From Pseudomonas sp. 30_B (GTDB lineage: Bacteria > Pseudomonadota > Gammaproteobacteria > Pseudomonadales > Pseudomonadaceae), in NCBI RefSeq assembly GCF_017491605.1, contig NZ_JAFGYY010000007.1:186001-250000 (forward strand): 64,000 nt of DNA. Direction: 5' to 3'. The position numbers and the translations under genes were made by a program. This document shows, piece after piece, positions 1-10,704 of this stretch (its first letter is position 1; each line of letters opens with the position of its first letter). Under the pieces are notes generated by a model. The model saw only the letters and a list, made by a program, of their open reading frames with translations, did not search any database and had not been told where the DNA came from.

Positions 1-477
<477 letters not shown>

Positions 478-531
478 GCTCCACCCTATCGTAGGAGCAA
501 CTGCCTTCTTGGAAACCCATGCCAGTGCATG

Positions 532-649
532 CCCTCACCCCAGCCATCTCCCGGAAGGAGAGGGGGCAGATCGTGCCGGCTGATGTCGTGGTTTCATCCT
601 GCACCGCACGGTCCCCTCTCCCGCTTGCGGGAGAGGGTTAGGGTGAGGG
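532..649. repeat. Inverted-repeat element, copy 1 (118 bp)
   Basis: The two ends read CCCTCACCC and GGGTGAGGG, and each arm contains its own CTCTCCC/GGGAGAGG hairpin. The core between the arms (around 567-612) reads roughly GATCGTGCCGGCTGATGTC and on to a CACCGCACGGTCCCC stretch. The same core appears in opposite orientation at 19704-19821 and, more diverged, at 31071-31185. Confidence 0.85.
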
Positions 650-661
650 ACTCTTGATTTT

Positions 662-740
662 GTAGGAGCGGACTCTGCCCGCGATCAGCCCAACGCTGGC
701 GCCACCGGGTGCTCCAATCGCGGACAGAGCCCGCTCCTAC
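662..740. repeat. REP pair (BIME), GTAGGAGCGG type
   Basis: GTAGGAGCGGACTCTGCCCG is followed by its inverted partner CGGACAGAGCCCGCTCCTAC. This is the common Pseudomonas REP family found in spacers. The whole spacer 478-863 consists of this pair, the inverted-repeat element at 532-649, an isolated GTAGGAGC at 491, and the dcd terminator. Confidence 0.85.
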
Positions 741-819
741 GGGCATCTCCCTGCTGGGCCTGGTGCGTGCACTTCTCATGCGAAGCCATTTGGCTTACTC
801 GGAGCGAATCACAGGCAAT

Positions 820-846
820 AAAAAACCGGGCCAATGCCCGGTTTTT
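820..846 (-). terminator. Rho-independent terminator after dcd
   Basis: An ACCGGGC/GCCCGGT stem with a short loop is flanked by A-runs and T-runs, so it can act in both directions. It lies about 20 bp past the dcd stop codon. Confidence 0.85.
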
Positions 847-863
847 CGTTCATAGCGGAAGGA

Positions 864-1430
864 TCAGGCCTTCGGCAGGGTCACGCCCATCTGGCCCTGG
901 TACTTGCCGCCACGATCCTTGTACGACACTTCGCACGCCTCGTCCGACTGCAGGAACAGCATCTGCGCCACGCCTTCGTGGGCGTAGATCTTCGCCGGCA
1001 GGTTGGTGGTGTTGGAGAATTCCAGGGTCACGTGGCCTTCCCACTCGGGCTCCAGCGGGGTCACGTTGACGATGATGCCGCAGCGCGCGTAGGTGCTCTT
1101 GCCCAGGCAGATGGTCAGCACGTCGCGCGGGATGCGGAAGTACTCGACGGTGCGGGCCAGGGCGAAGGAGTTCGGCGGGATGATGCAGACGTCGCTGTTG
1201 ATGTCCACGAAGCTCTTCTCGTCGAAGTTCTTCGGATCGACCACGGCCGAGTGGATGTTGGTGAACACCTTGAATTCGGCGGCGCAGCGCACGTCGTAGC
1301 CGTAGCTGGAGACACCGTAGGAGATGACCCGGCTGTCGTCTGCACCACGGATCTGGCGCTCGACGAACGGCTCGATCATGCCGTGCTCCAGAGCCATGCG
1401 GCGAATCCACTTGTCCGATTTGATGCTCAT
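864..1430 (-). CDS. dcd: dCTP deaminase
   Basis: The enzyme deaminates dCTP to dUTP, feeding dUMP to thymidylate synthesis in the cytosol. The product is 188 residues, the usual length of Gram-negative Dcd. I start at [13 protein letters not shown] (1430) because an in-frame extension to 1496 would add 22 residues not found in the family. Conserved blocks include [17 protein letters not shown] and the catalytic-Glu region [17 protein letters not shown]. The gene has its own terminator and is transcribed in the same direction as apbC, 109 bp downstream of it. Confidence 0.97.
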   Translation of the reverse strand: MSIKSDKWIRRMALEHGMIEPFVERQIRGADDSRVISYGVSSYGYDVRCAAEFKVFTNIHSAVVDPKNFDEKSFVDINSDVCIIPPNSFALARTVEYFRIPRDVLTICLGKSTYARCGIIVNVTPLEPEWEGHVTLEFSNTTNLPAKIYAHEGVAQMLFLQSDEACEVSYKDRGGKYQGQMGVTLPKA

Positions 1431-1539
1431 GGCGGGCGTCCCGTAGCTGCTGAAAAAAGAAACGCGAATCTTACCGGCAGGCGCGCCGCCCGGCAAAGGG
1501 GCGCGCCGGGCGGTGGGTTGTCGCTCCCGAAAACGCCGG

Positions 1540-2634
1540 TCAGTCGTCGCTGATCGAGATGCTCGGCATGTCCGGCGCGGCCTTCTCGCTCAGGGCGATG
1601 CGGGCGCCGACGCAGCGGGCCATTTCCTGGTAGATCATCGCCAGCTGGCTTTCCGGGTCGGCGATCACCGTGGGCTTGCCACCGTCGGCCTGCATGCGGA
1701 TGGCCATGGACAGCGGCAGCGACGCCAGCAACTCGACGCCATACTGCGCCGCCAGCTTCTCGCCGCCGCCTTCGCCGAACAGGTGCTCGGCATGGCCGCA
1801 GTTGGAGCAGATGTGCACGGCCATGTTCTCGACCACGCCCAGCACCGGGATGTTGACCTTGCGGAACATCTCCACGCCCTTCTTCGCGTCGAGCAGGGCA
1901 AGGTCCTGCGGGGTGGTGACGATCACCGAGCCGGCCACCGGGACTTTCTGCGCCAGGGTCAGCTGGATGTCGCCGGTACCCGGCGGCATGTCGATGACCA
2001 GGTAGTCCAGGTCGTTCCAGGCAGTCTGGGTGATCAGCTGGATCAGCGCACCGGAGACCATCGGCCCGCGCCACACGACCGGAGTGTTGTCGTCGGTGAG
2101 GAAGGCCATGGACATGACTTCCACGCCATGGGACTCCAGCGGGATGAACCACTTCTGGTCGCGGATCTTCGGCCGAGTGCCCTCGGGAATGCCGAACATG
2201 ATGCCCTGGCTCGGGCCGTAGATGTCGGCGTCGAGGATGCCGACCTTGGCGCCTTCGCGGGCCAGCGCCAGCGCGAGGTTGGCGGCGGTGGTGGACTTGC
2301 CCACGCCGCCCTTGCCGGAGGCCACGGCGATGATGTTCTTCACGTTGCTCATGCCCGGCACCTGGGCCTGGGCCTTGTGCGCGGCGATGTGGGTTTCCAC
2401 CTTCACCTGCGCCGAATCGACGCCGTCCAGGGACTCCAGGGCCAGTTGCACGGTCTGCGCCAGGCCGTTCTTGAACAGGCCCGCCGCGTAGCCCAGCTCC
2501 AGGGTCAGCGCGATGCGCCCGCCCTGGATGTCCAGCTCGCGCAGGTAGCCGGCGTCCAGCAGATTCTGGCCGGTGTGGGGGTCGTTGATCTGGCGGAGAA
2601 CGCTCTCCACCGTGGCACGGGTAACGGAGCTCAT
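1540..2634 (-). CDS. apbC: Iron-sulfur cluster carrier protein ApbC/Mrp
   Basis: This is a P-loop ATPase that binds and transfers [4Fe-4S] clusters to apoproteins. The 364-residue product has an N-terminal DUF59/MIP18-like domain (about 1-85), a deviant Walker A GKGGVGKS at 107-114, the [10 protein letters not shown] switch region at about 135-143, and the metal-binding CxxC pair C276/C279. I start at MSSVTRATV (2634), which is preceded by a GGGAG ribosome-binding site; longer in-frame starts are not family-like. The gene is divergent from metG across 185 bp. Confidence 0.96.
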   Translation of the reverse strand: MSSVTRATVESVLRQINDPHTGQNLLDAGYLRELDIQGGRIALTLELGYAAGLFKNGLAQTVQLALESLDGVDSAQVKVETHIAAHKAQAQVPGMSNVKNIIAVASGKGGVGKSTTAANLALALAREGAKVGILDADIYGPSQGIMFGIPEGTRPKIRDQKWFIPLESHGVEVMSMAFLTDDNTPVVWRGPMVSGALIQLITQTAWNDLDYLVIDMPPGTGDIQLTLAQKVPVAGSVIVTTPQDLALLDAKKGVEMFRKVNIPVLGVVENMAVHICSNCGHAEHLFGEGGGEKLAAQYGVELLASLPLSMAIRMQADGGKPTVIADPESQLAMIYQEMARCVGARIALSEKAAPDMPSISISDD

Positions 2635-2819
2635 GGGTACTCCCGATGAAAGACTGAGCAGAATAGGCGGGCATATTACGCCTCTCGTGGCGCCCTTGCT
2701 CGCGATCATCGGTCGCATGAACGCCTCGGGCTTACTCCCAGGCGGCACACGGGTGAAAAATCAGCCACGTCCCTATATAGTTGCCGACTTCCCTCGTTTT
2801 TCCGTCACGGCCGATCATC

Positions 2820-4853
2820 ATGTCCGAAGCCCGCAAGATTCTCGTCACCAGCGCCCTGCCCTACGCCAACGGCTCGATCCACCTGGGTCACATGCTGGAG
2901 TACATCCAGACCGACATCTGGGTGCGCTTCCAGAAGATGCGTGGCAACCAGGCGGTGTACGTGTGCGCGGACGACGCCCACGGCTCGGCCATCATGCTGC
3001 GCGCCGAGCGCGAAGGCATCACCTCCGAGCAGCTGATCGACGGCGTGCGCGCCGAGCACATGGCCGACTTCGCCGACTTCCTGGTGGACTTCGACAACTA
3101 CCACTCGACCCACTCGGAAGAGAACCGCGAGCTGTCCTCGGCCATCTACGTCAAGCTGCGCGAAGCCGGCCACATCGCCACCCGCCCGGTGACCCAGTAC
3201 TTCGACCCGGAAAAGCAGATGTTCCTGGCCGACCGCTTCATCAAGGGCACCTGCCCCAAGTGCGGCACCGCCGACCAGTACGGCGACAACTGCGAAGCCT
3301 GCGGCGCGACCTATTCGCCCACCGAGCTGAAGGACCCGAAGTCGGCCATCTCCGGCGCCACCCCGGTGCTCAAGGAATCGCTGCACTACTTCTTCAAGCT
3401 GCCTGACTTCCAGGCCATGCTGCAGGAATGGACCCGCAGCGGCACCCTGCAGGATTCGGTGGCCAACAAGATCGCCGAATGGCTGGATTCCGGCCTGCAG
3501 GAGTGGGACATCTCCCGCGATGCGCCCTACTTCGGCTTCGAGATTCCCGACGCACCGGGCAAGTACTTCTACGTCTGGCTGGACGCGCCGATCGGCTACA
3601 TGGCCAGCTTCAAGAACCTCTGCGCACGTCGCCCGGAGCTGGACTTCGACGCCTACTGGCAGCAGGGCTCCGACGCCGAGCTGTACCACTTCATCGGCAA
3701 GGACATCGTCAACTTCCACGCGCTGTTCTGGCCCGCCATGCTCGAAGGCGCCGGCTACCGCAAGCCGACCGCAGTGAACGTGCACGGCTACCTGACCGTC
3801 AACGGCCAGAAGATGTCCAAGTCGCGCGGCACCTTCGTCAAGGCGCGCACCTACCTGGACCACCTGGACCCGGAATACCTGCGCTACTACTACGCCTCCA
3901 AGCTGGGCCGTGGCGTGGACGACCTCGACCTGAACCTCGAAGACTTCGTGCAGAAGGTCAACTCCGACCTGGTCGGCAAGGTGGTCAACATCGCCAGCCG
4001 TTGCGCCGGCTTCATCCACAAGGGCAACAACGGCCTGCTGGTGGACGCCAACCCGGCACCGGAGCTGGTCGAAGCCTTCCACAGCGCCGCACCGAGCATC
4101 GCCGCCGCTTATGAAGCCCGCGACTTCGGCCGCGCCATGCGCGAGATCATGGCCCTGGCCGACCAGGCCAACGCCTGGATCGCCGACAAGGCCCCGTGGT
4201 CGCTGAACAAGCAGGAAGGCAAGCAGGACGAAGTGCAGGCCATTTGCGCCCTGGGCGTGAACCTGTTCCGCCAGCTGGTGATCTTCCTCAAGCCCGTGCT
4301 GCCGAAGCTGGCCGAAGCCGCCGAAGCCTTCCTCAACGTCGCCCCGCTGAAGTGGGCCGACCACGAGCAACTGCTGGCCAACCACCCGCTGAACCCGTTC
4401 AACCCGCTGATGACCCGTATCGAGCCCGCGAAAATCGAAGCCATGATCGAAGCCTCCAAGGAAGACCTCGCCGCCGCCAACCAGCCCAAGGGCAATGGCG
4501 AACTGACCAAGGACCCGCTGGCCGCGGAGATCAACTTCGACGCCTTCGCCGCCGTCGACCTGCGCATCGCGCTGATCGAGAAGTGCGAGTTCGTCGAGGG
4601 CGCCGACAAGCTGCTGCGCCTGTCCCTGGACATCGGCGACGAGAAGCGCAATGTGTTCTCCGGCATCAAGAGCGCCTACCCGGACCCGAGCAAGCTCGAA
4701 GGCCGCCTGACCCTGTACGTGGCCAACCTGGCCCCGCGCAAGATGAAGTTCGGCATCTCCGAAGGCATGGTCCTGGCCGCCGGCCCCGGAGGTGAAGAGA
4801 TCTACCTGCTCAGCCCCGACAGCGGCGCCAAGCCGGGCCAGCGCGTCAAGTAA
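2820..4853 (+). CDS. metG: Methionyl-tRNA synthetase
   Basis: The enzyme charges tRNA-Met. At 677 residues it is the long, dimeric form. It has the class I HIGH-type motif HLGH at 21-24, a zinc knuckle (CPKCGT ... CEACG), the KMSKS loop, and a C-terminal EMAP/Trbp111 tRNA-binding OB domain starting near [18 protein letters not shown] chose the start at MSEARKIL, giving the usual Pseudomonas length; the upstream in-frame ATG at 2781 lies in the divergent promoter region. A strong terminator follows. Confidence 0.98.
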   Translation: MSEARKILVTSALPYANGSIHLGHMLEYIQTDIWVRFQKMRGNQAVYVCADDAHGSAIMLRAEREGITSEQLIDGVRAEHMADFADFLVDFDNYHSTHSEENRELSSAIYVKLREAGHIATRPVTQYFDPEKQMFLADRFIKGTCPKCGTADQYGDNCEACGATYSPTELKDPKSAISGATPVLKESLHYFFKLPDFQAMLQEWTRSGTLQDSVANKIAEWLDSGLQEWDISRDAPYFGFEIPDAPGKYFYVWLDAPIGYMASFKNLCARRPELDFDAYWQQGSDAELYHFIGKDIVNFHALFWPAMLEGAGYRKPTAVNVHGYLTVNGQKMSKSRGTFVKARTYLDHLDPEYLRYYYASKLGRGVDDLDLNLEDFVQKVNSDLVGKVVNIASRCAGFIHKGNNGLLVDANPAPELVEAFHSAAPSIAAAYEARDFGRAMREIMALADQANAWIADKAPWSLNKQEGKQDEVQAICALGVNLFRQLVIFLKPVLPKLAEAAEAFLNVAPLKWADHEQLLANHPLNPFNPLMTRIEPAKIEAMIEASKEDLAAANQPKGNGELTKDPLAAEINFDAFAAVDLRIALIEKCEFVEGADKLLRLSLDIGDEKRNVFSGIKSAYPDPSKLEGRLTLYVANLAPRKMKFGISEGMVLAAGPGGEEIYLLSPDSGAKPGQRVK

Positions 4854-4868
4854 CGCCAGAGCCTCCAT

Positions 4869-4897
4869 GAAAACGCCGGCAAATTGCCGGCGTTTTC
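4869..4897. terminator. Bidirectional terminator between metG and the secreted-protein gene
   Basis: The stem AACGCCGGC/GCCGGCGTT has an AAATT loop and A/T flanks. It serves metG on the plus strand and the convergent gene ending at 4944. Confidence 0.85.
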
Positions 4898-4943
4898 GTA
4901 TACGACAGCATCACAGGGGGCGGCTCAACGCCGCCGGTATGGC

Positions 4944-5462
4944 CTACTGAGCGTCTTCGCAGTCCCCGTCTCCGCCGCCCATGTGCTCGAAGCCTTCCAG
5001 ATAGAGGCAGGAGCTGTCCTCGGCACAGTCCTGCAGCGAAGCGTTGCTCAGGTTTTCCCGCGAGGTGGGTTCCTCCAGGTTCACCTCCGGGAAGATATCC
5101 GCCACCTCATCCGCGGTCATGATCCTGTCGAAGGTGACGTTGACCGATTGCAGGCGACCGTACTCCCAGTCCAGGTCCACCGCCGTGATGCTCGGATTGA
5201 GCTGGCGCACCAGCGCTTCGGGCAACTGCGGGCCGGCGTAGCTGAGGTCCGTGTCATGGCAGGCGTCGCCCCAGTTGCTCAGCGTCTTGCTGGTCGCGCA
5301 GCTGAATTGCGCATCGACATGACCGGTGCGCTGCTCCAGTTGGCAGGCGAAGTCGGCGACGCTCATGCGTGGCCAACTGACCAGGTCGGAGGTGGTGAAG
5401 GGAGCGGCCGCAACGAGGCCGCTGGAGAGCAACAGGCAGAGGGCGATGAAGCGTCTGGGCAT
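4944..5462 (-). CDS. Secreted hypothetical protein
   Basis: I do not recognise the family. The 172-residue product begins MPRRFIALCLLLSSGLVAAAPF, a standard signal peptide cleaved near residue 20, so it is probably periplasmic. The mature part has several cysteines (FACQLE, FSCATS, DACHD, DCAEDSSC, DCED) suited to disulfides, and a Gly/Asp-rich tail GGGDGD. The in-frame extension to 5618 is rejected because it removes the signal peptide and runs into the ccdA promoter. It is convergent with metG and divergent from ccdAB. A similarly placed hypothetical (PA3483 type) is what I recall next to metG in P. aeruginosa. Confidence 0.75.
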   Translation of the reverse strand: MPRRFIALCLLLSSGLVAAAPFTTSDLVSWPRMSVADFACQLEQRTGHVDAQFSCATSKTLSNWGDACHDTDLSYAGPQLPEALVRQLNPSITAVDLDWEYGRLQSVNVTFDRIMTADEVADIFPEVNLEEPTSRENLSNASLQDCAEDSSCLYLEGFEHMGGGDGDCEDAQ

Positions 5463-5610
5463 GCGGACTTCCGTAAGAGGCGCCAACAGGATTCGGCAAC
5501 CGCAGATATTCCCCCCGCCGGCCCCGGCACCGCAACCGGTTTGCGGAGCATGGCGATTGCTCCTCCAACCCCATGCGCATAATCTATGCGCATCCGCCGT
5601 GGAGGTGCCC

Positions 5611-5856
5611 ATGCACACGACCTACGATCCTCAAGCCCCGAAGAAAGCCACCAACCTGAGCCTCAACAGCGACCTGCTGAAACAGGCCCGCGAGCTGGAC
5701 GTGAACCTCTCGGCGGTGCTGGAGGAAGCACTGGCCGATGTGGTCAAGGAACGCCTGAGCCAACGCTGGCTGGAACAGAACCGCGCGGCGATCGAAGCCT
5801 ACAATCAACATGTCGAGGAAGCCGGCGTGTTCAGCGATGGCCTGCGGAGCTTCTGA
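5611..5856 (+). CDS. ccdA: CcdA-type antitoxin
   Basis: This 81-residue antitoxin should neutralise the adjacent CcdB-like protein and repress the pair. The N-terminal half (KKATNLSLNSDLLKQARELDVNLSAVLEEAL) is the ribbon-helix-helix DNA-binding fold; the C-terminal part (RWLEQNRAAIEAYNQHVEEAGVFSDGLR) matches the disordered toxin-binding tail of CcdA. A strong GGAGGTG site precedes ATG 5611, and longer in-frame starts enter the divergent promoter. Its TGA overlaps the ccdB start (TGATG), the classic translationally coupled arrangement. Confidence 0.93.
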   Translation: MHTTYDPQAPKKATNLSLNSDLLKQARELDVNLSAVLEEALADVVKERLSQRWLEQNRAAIEAYNQHVEEAGVFSDGLRSF

Positions 5857-6167
5857 TGAAGCAGTTCGACCTGTACCGCAATGCCAACCCGCGCACCCAG
5901 GCGGAGATTCCGCTGCTGCTGGACGTGCAGAGCGACCTGCTGGCCTCGCTGAATACGCGCATGGTGATCCCGCTGAGCCGTGGCAAAGGGCTGGCCGGCA
6001 TCAACCGGCTGATGCCGGAAGTCACGGTCGGCGATGAGACGCTCCTGCTGCTCACCCCGCAGATGGCCGGCATCGCCCGCCGCGAACTGGGCGAGCCGGT
6101 GGGCAGCCTGGCACACCACAGCAAAGACATCATCGCCGCCATCGACCTGCTGATCAGCGGAATCTGA
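5856..6167 (+). CDS. ccdB: CcdB-type toxin with altered C-terminus
   Basis: This is a 103-residue homologue of the F-plasmid gyrase poison. Shared landmarks include [34 protein letters not shown] and [11 protein letters not shown]. In F CcdB the last residues FWGI are needed for gyrase poisoning; here the end reads ISGI, so the key Trp is Ser. The fold and antitoxin contacts look preserved, but toxicity is doubtful. rnfA starts only 43 bp downstream on the same strand with no terminator between. Confidence 0.92.
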   Translation: MKQFDLYRNANPRTQAEIPLLLDVQSDLLASLNTRMVIPLSRGKGLAGINRLMPEVTVGDETLLLLTPQMAGIARRELGEPVGSLAHHSKDIIAAIDLLISGI

Positions 6168-6210
6168 GCATGAACCACCGCCGCCTACGCCGGACCACCG
6201 GAGCCTTGTC

Positions 6211-6795
6211 ATGACCGAACTCGCCCTGATCCTGGTCAGCGCCATCCTGGTCAACAACTTCGTGCTGGTGCAGTTCCTCGGCCTGTGCCCCTTCATGGGC
6301 GTGTCGCGCAAGATCGAGACCGCCATCGGACTGTCCCTGGCCACCACCTTCGTCCTCACCCTCGCCTCGGTGTGCAGCTACATCCTGCAACGCTACGTGC
6401 TGCAGCCGCTGGACCTGGAATTCCTGCGCACCATCGGCTTCATCCTGGTGATCGCCGTGGTGGTGCAGTTCACCGAGCTGCTGGTGAAGAAGAGCAGTCC
6501 GCTGCTGTACCGCGTGCTGGGTATCTTCCTGCCGCTGATCACCACCAACTGCATCGTCCTCGGCGTGGCCCTGCTCAATGCCAACAAGCCGGAGTACGGC
6601 TTCCTGCAATCCACCCTGCAGGGCTTCGGCGCCGGCCTGGGCTTTTCCCTGGTGCTGGTGCTGTTCGCCGCCCTGCGCGAGCGCATCGCCATCGCCGATG
6701 TGCCCAAGCCGTTCCAGGGTGCCGCCATCGGCATGATCACCGCCGGGCTGATGTCCCTGGCCTTCATGGGCTTCACCGGATTGCTCAAGCCATGA
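6211..6795 (+). CDS. rnfA: Rnf/Rsx complex subunit A, membrane protein
   Basis: RnfA is an inner-membrane subunit of the Rnf complex, which couples electron flow between NADH and ferredoxin to an ion gradient and, in gammaproteobacteria, helps keep SoxR reduced. The 194-residue product is all membrane helices, with the paired motifs [18 protein letters not shown] and [10 protein letters not shown] conserved in RnfA/NqrE, where Cys residues hold a membrane iron centre. It is the first gene of rnfABCDGE-nth and overlaps rnfB by ATGA. Confidence 0.97.
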   Translation: MTELALILVSAILVNNFVLVQFLGLCPFMGVSRKIETAIGLSLATTFVLTLASVCSYILQRYVLQPLDLEFLRTIGFILVIAVVVQFTELLVKKSSPLLYRVLGIFLPLITTNCIVLGVALLNANKPEYGFLQSTLQGFGAGLGFSLVLVLFAALRERIAIADVPKPFQGAAIGMITAGLMSLAFMGFTGLLKP

Positions 6796-7358
6796 GCGCG
6801 GTGCTGCTCGCCGTTGCCGTCGTCGCCCTGCTCTGCCTCGCCAGCGGCGCGCTGCTGGGCTATGCCGCCGTGCGCCTGAAGGTGGAAGGCGACCCGGTGG
6901 CCGAACAGATCAATGCCCTGCTGCCACAGACCCAGTGCGGCCAGTGCGGCTACGCCGGCTGCAAACCCTACGCCCAGGCCATCGCCGACGGTGACGCGAT
7001 CAACAAGTGCCCGCCCGGCGGCGCCGCCACCATCGCTGCCCTCGCCGACCTGCTGGACGTCGAGCCGCAACCGCTGGACGCCGCCGCGGAAACCCCGCCG
7101 CGCGTGGCCTATATCCGCGAGGCCGAGTGCATCGGCTGCACCAAATGCATCCGCGCCTGCCCGGTGGACGCCATCGTCGGCGCGGCCAAGCTGATGCATA
7201 CAGTGATCGTCGACGAATGCACCGGCTGCGACCTGTGCCTGGAACCCTGCCCGGTGGACTGCATCGAGATGCGCGAACTGCCGGTGCGCGTCACCGACTG
7301 GAAATGGCCGCTGCCGGACACCCGGCTGATCGCCAGCGACCGGGAGCGGGCAGCATGA
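6792..7358 (+). CDS. rnfB: Rnf complex ferredoxin-like subunit B
   Basis: The 188-residue subunit has one N-terminal membrane helix, an Fe-S domain with CGQCGYAGC and a later Cys in INKCPPGG, then two [4Fe-4S] motifs [16 protein letters not shown] and [16 protein letters not shown]. It passes electrons at the cytoplasmic face. I took the start from the ATGA overlap with rnfA; it ends in another ATGA overlap with rnfC. Confidence 0.97.
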   Translation: MSAVLLAVAVVALLCLASGALLGYAAVRLKVEGDPVAEQINALLPQTQCGQCGYAGCKPYAQAIADGDAINKCPPGGAATIAALADLLDVEPQPLDAAAETPPRVAYIREAECIGCTKCIRACPVDAIVGAAKLMHTVIVDECTGCDLCLEPCPVDCIEMRELPVRVTDWKWPLPDTRLIASDRERAA

Positions 7359-9670
7359 CGGTACAGGTCTGGAGCTTCCCCGGCGGCATCCATCCGCCGG
7401 AGAACAAGCAGCAGTCCACGGCAATGCCGATCCAGCAGCCGCCGCTGCCGCGCCGGCTGGTGCTGCCGTTGCAGCAACACATCGGCGAGCCCGCCCTGCC
7501 TTGCGTCGAAGTCGGCCAGCGGGTGCTCAAGGGGCAACGCATCGCCGAGCCGGGCAGCGCCATCAGCGCCGCGCTGCACGCGCCGACGTCCGGCACCGTG
7601 GTGGCGCTGGGCGAACAACCCTACCCCCACGCCTCCGGGCTGACGGCGCCAGCCATCGTCATCGACAGCGACGGCCAGGAGGAATGGGCAACACTCGATG
7701 CCTGTTCCGACTACGCATCCCGCTCCGCGGTCGAACTGCTGGAACGCATCCGTCACGCCGGCATTGCCGGGCTCGGCGGCGCCGGCTTCCCCACCGCTGC
7801 CAAGCTGGCCACCCGCCCGCAGGACGACCTGCACACCCTGGTCATCAACGGCGCCGAGTGCGAGCCCTACATCAGCGCCGACGACCTGCTGATGCGCGAA
7901 CGCGCAGCGGAGCTGGTGCAGGGCATCGACATCCTCTTGCACATCCTGCAGCCGGAGCAGGTGCTGATCGGCATCGAGGACAACAAACCCGAGGCGCTGG
8001 CTGCCGTACAGGCCGCGCTTGGTGAACGGAACATCACGCTGCGGGCAATCCCGACCAGATACCCCTCCGGTGGCGAGCGCCAACTGATCCAGATTCTCAC
8101 CGGCCGCGAAGTGCCCGCCGGCGGGCTGCCGGCGGATATCGGCATGCTCTGCGTGAATGTCGGCACCGCCGTGGCCGTGGCCGATGCCGTGCTGCGCGGA
8201 CGGCCGCTGATCTCGCGCATTACCACCCTGACCGGCGCCGCGCTGGAGCGCCCGTGCAACGTCGAGGCGCTGCTCGGCACCCCGGTGGGCGAGCTGCTGG
8301 ATTTCGCCGGCCTCGACCGCTCGAAGCTGGAGCGCCTGATCCTCGGCGGACCGCTGATGGGCGTCAGCCTGCCGTCGTTGGACGTGCCGCTGATCAAGAC
8401 CGGCAACTGCCTGCTGGCCGCCAGCCGCGAGGAACTGCCGCCCGCACCGCCGGCCATGCCCTGCATCCGTTGCGGCGACTGCGCGCAGGTCTGCCCTGCC
8501 AGCCTGCTGCCGCAGCAGCTGCACTACTTCGCCCTCGGCGCGGAGCACGAGCAGTTGCAGGCGCATAACCTGTTCGACTGCATCGAGTGCGGCGCCTGCG
8601 CCTACGTCTGTCCGTCGAGCATCCCGCTGGTGCAGTACTACCGCGCGGCCAAGGCCGATATCCGTGAGCTGCAGCAACGCCAGCTGAAGGCCGAACAATC
8701 GCGCCTGCGCTTCGAGCAGCGCCAGGACCGCCTGCGCCGCGAGGACGAACAGCGCGCCGCCGAACGCCTGGCCCGCCAGGAGCGCGCCGCGCGCGTACAG
8801 GAAGATGAGGCCAGTCCCGAGCCGCCCGCCCCCGCCGCACAATCCATCATCGAGCGGGTGAAGTCCGAGAAGGCCGTGGGCAATGCGCCCGACCAGCTCA
8901 AGCGGCTGAAGATCGAGGCCAGCATGGCCCAGGTCGCGCTGAAGAAGGCCGAGAAGCAGTTGGCCGCCCACGACACCGAACAACTGCGCGCCCAGGTCGC
9001 CGAACTGCGCAGCGCCGCCGAGCAGGCCAAGGCTGCACTGGCTGCCGCTGAAGCAAGTGCGGCACCGGCCCCCGCTCCGGCAGCGGTCGATAACGAAGCC
9101 GCGCTGAAGAAAGCCAAGATCGACGCCGCCATGGCCCGGGCGCAGCTGAAGAAATCCGAGAAGGCCTTCGGCGAGTCGCCCACGGACGAACAGCGCGCCA
9201 CCCTCACTTCCCTGCGCGAGGACGTCGAACGCATCGAGCATCGCCTGGGCGAGCTGCAATCCGCCGCCGCACCGGCCCCACAAGCCGGCGAGCCCACTAA
9301 TGGCGTACTCGCCTTGCGCCAGGCCAAGCAGCATTACGTGGCCCAGCGCGATGCCCTGCGCAGTGCCGAGCGCGACGGCGCCTCGGACGAGGAACTGGCC
9401 TCGGTGCGCCAGACACTGGCCGCCGCCGAACAGGCCCTGCATGCTGCCGAAGACGCCAGCGGCAAGGCGCCGCCGGAACTGGTACGTACCGACAAGCGCC
9501 CGGTCAGCCCTGCCCTGCGCGCCGCCAAGACCGAACTGGCCTACGCCCGCGCCGACCTGAAGAAACTCGAACGCGAAGGCGCCGGCGACGATGCCCTGAC
9601 CACCGCCCGCGCCCGTCTGCTAGCGGCCGAACGCGCCGTGGCCGATGCCAGCGGTGAGGACCCCCGATGA
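7355..9670 (+). CDS. rnfC: Rnf complex NADH-binding subunit C with long repeat tail
   Basis: RnfC takes electrons from NADH. The 771-residue product has an N-terminal Rnf barrel and NADH/FMN-binding region ([43 protein letters not shown]) and two [4Fe-4S] motifs [15 protein letters not shown] near 370 and [15 protein letters not shown] near 409. From about residue 440 it is charged and Ala-rich, with coiled-coil character and at least four diverged repeats of the form [20 protein letters not shown]. This tail is typical of gammaproteobacterial RsxC. The start is fixed by overlap with rnfB, and the stop overlaps rnfD. Confidence 0.96.
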   Translation: MTVQVWSFPGGIHPPENKQQSTAMPIQQPPLPRRLVLPLQQHIGEPALPCVEVGQRVLKGQRIAEPGSAISAALHAPTSGTVVALGEQPYPHASGLTAPAIVIDSDGQEEWATLDACSDYASRSAVELLERIRHAGIAGLGGAGFPTAAKLATRPQDDLHTLVINGAECEPYISADDLLMRERAAELVQGIDILLHILQPEQVLIGIEDNKPEALAAVQAALGERNITLRAIPTRYPSGGERQLIQILTGREVPAGGLPADIGMLCVNVGTAVAVADAVLRGRPLISRITTLTGAALERPCNVEALLGTPVGELLDFAGLDRSKLERLILGGPLMGVSLPSLDVPLIKTGNCLLAASREELPPAPPAMPCIRCGDCAQVCPASLLPQQLHYFALGAEHEQLQAHNLFDCIECGACAYVCPSSIPLVQYYRAAKADIRELQQRQLKAEQSRLRFEQRQDRLRREDEQRAAERLARQERAARVQEDEASPEPPAPAAQSIIERVKSEKAVGNAPDQLKRLKIEASMAQVALKKAEKQLAAHDTEQLRAQVAELRSAAEQAKAALAAAEASAAPAPAPAAVDNEAALKKAKIDAAMARAQLKKSEKAFGESPTDEQRATLTSLREDVERIEHRLGELQSAAAPAPQAGEPTNGVLALRQAKQHYVAQRDALRSAERDGASDEELASVRQTLAAAEQALHAAEDASGKAPPELVRTDKRPVSPALRAAKTELAYARADLKKLEREGAGDDALTTARARLLAAERAVADASGEDPR

Positions 9671-10704
9671 AGCTGCCCCGAATCACCTCGCCCCACGCCA
9701 CCGGCAGCAACCGCACGCAGAAGGTCATGCTGACTCTGCTGGCCGCCTGCGCCCCCGGCGCCCTGGTGCTGATCGGCCTGTACGGCGTCGGCACGCTGTT
9801 CAACCTGCTCTGGTGCAGCCTGATCGCGCTGGCCACCGAGGCGGCGATGCTCCGGCTGCGCAAGCGCCCGATCGAGTTCTTCCTCCGCGACGGCAGTGCC
9901 CTGGTCACCGCCGTGTTGCTCGCCCTCGCCCTGCCACCCTATGCGCCCTGGTGGCTGAGCCTGATCGCCACGGTGTTCGCCCTGGTGTTCGGCAAGCACC
10001 TGTATGGCGGCCTGGGGCAGAACCCGTTCAACCCGGCGATGGTCGGCTACGTGGTGGTGCTGGTGTCCTTCCCGCTGCACATGAGCCAGTGGCCGGCGCC
10101 GGACAGCGCACCGGGATTCGGCGAAGGGCTGCGGCATATCTTCGGCCTCGCCAGCCAGGCGCCGGACGCCTGGGTCGGCGCCACCGTACTGGACGTGGTA
10201 CGCAACAACAACAGCCTGACCATGGACGAACTGACGACACAATCCAGCGCCTTCGGCCACCTGGGCGGGCGCGGTGCGGAGCTGGTCAACCTGGCCTTCC
10301 TCGCCGGCGGGCTGTTCCTGCTCTGGCGCAAGCTGTTCACCTGGCACGCGCCGGTGGGCATGCTCGGCGCGCTGTTCGTCATGGGCCTGCTGTTCTGGAA
10401 CGGCTCGGGCTCCGACTCCCACGGCTCGCCGCTACTGCACCTGTTCAGCGGCGCGACCATGCTCGGCGCCTTCTTCATCGTCACCGACCCGGTGTCCGGC
10501 GCCACCAGCAACCGTGGCCGCCTGGTGTTCGGCATCGGCGTCGGCGTGCTCACCTACGTGATCCGCGCCTGGGGTGGCTACCCGGACGGCGTGGCCTTCG
10601 CCGTGCTACTGATGAACCTCGCCGCGCCGACCATCGACTATTACACCCGCCCGCGCACCTACGGGCACAAGAAGCCTGAGCGCGGCTTCAAGGTGGGGGA
10701 CTGA
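9667..10704 (+). CDS. rnfD: Rnf complex membrane flavoprotein subunit D
   Basis: The 345-residue polytopic subunit is related to Nqr[20 protein letters not shown] and [16 protein letters not shown] segments (here [16 protein letters not shown]) are conserved. The predicted covalent FMN site is Thr173 in WVGATVLD, where the usual S-G-A-T has Val in place of Ser. It overlaps rnfC (ATGA) and rnfG (TGATG), so translation of the operon is tightly coupled. Confidence 0.96.
   Translation: MKLPRITSPHATGSNRTQKVMLTLLAACAPGALVLIGLYGVGTLFNLLWCSLIALATEAAMLRLRKRPIEFFLRDGSALVTAVLLALALPPYAPWWLSLIATVFALVFGKHLYGGLGQNPFNPAMVGYVVVLVSFPLHMSQWPAPDSAPGFGEGLRHIFGLASQAPDAWVGATVLDVVRNNNSLTMDELTTQSSAFGHLGGRGAELVNLAFLAGGLFLLWRKLFTWHAPVGMLGALFVMGLLFWNGSGSDSHGSPLLHLFSGATMLGAFFIVTDPVSGATSNRGRLVFGIGVGVLTYVIRAWGGYPDGVAFAVLLMNLAAPTIDYYTRPRTYGHKKPERGFKVGD

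Noticed and set aside
2805..4868. 687-residue open frame on the minus strand opposite metG
   Set aside because: Shadow of metG caused by high GC; composition is Val/Gly/His-rich with no domain.
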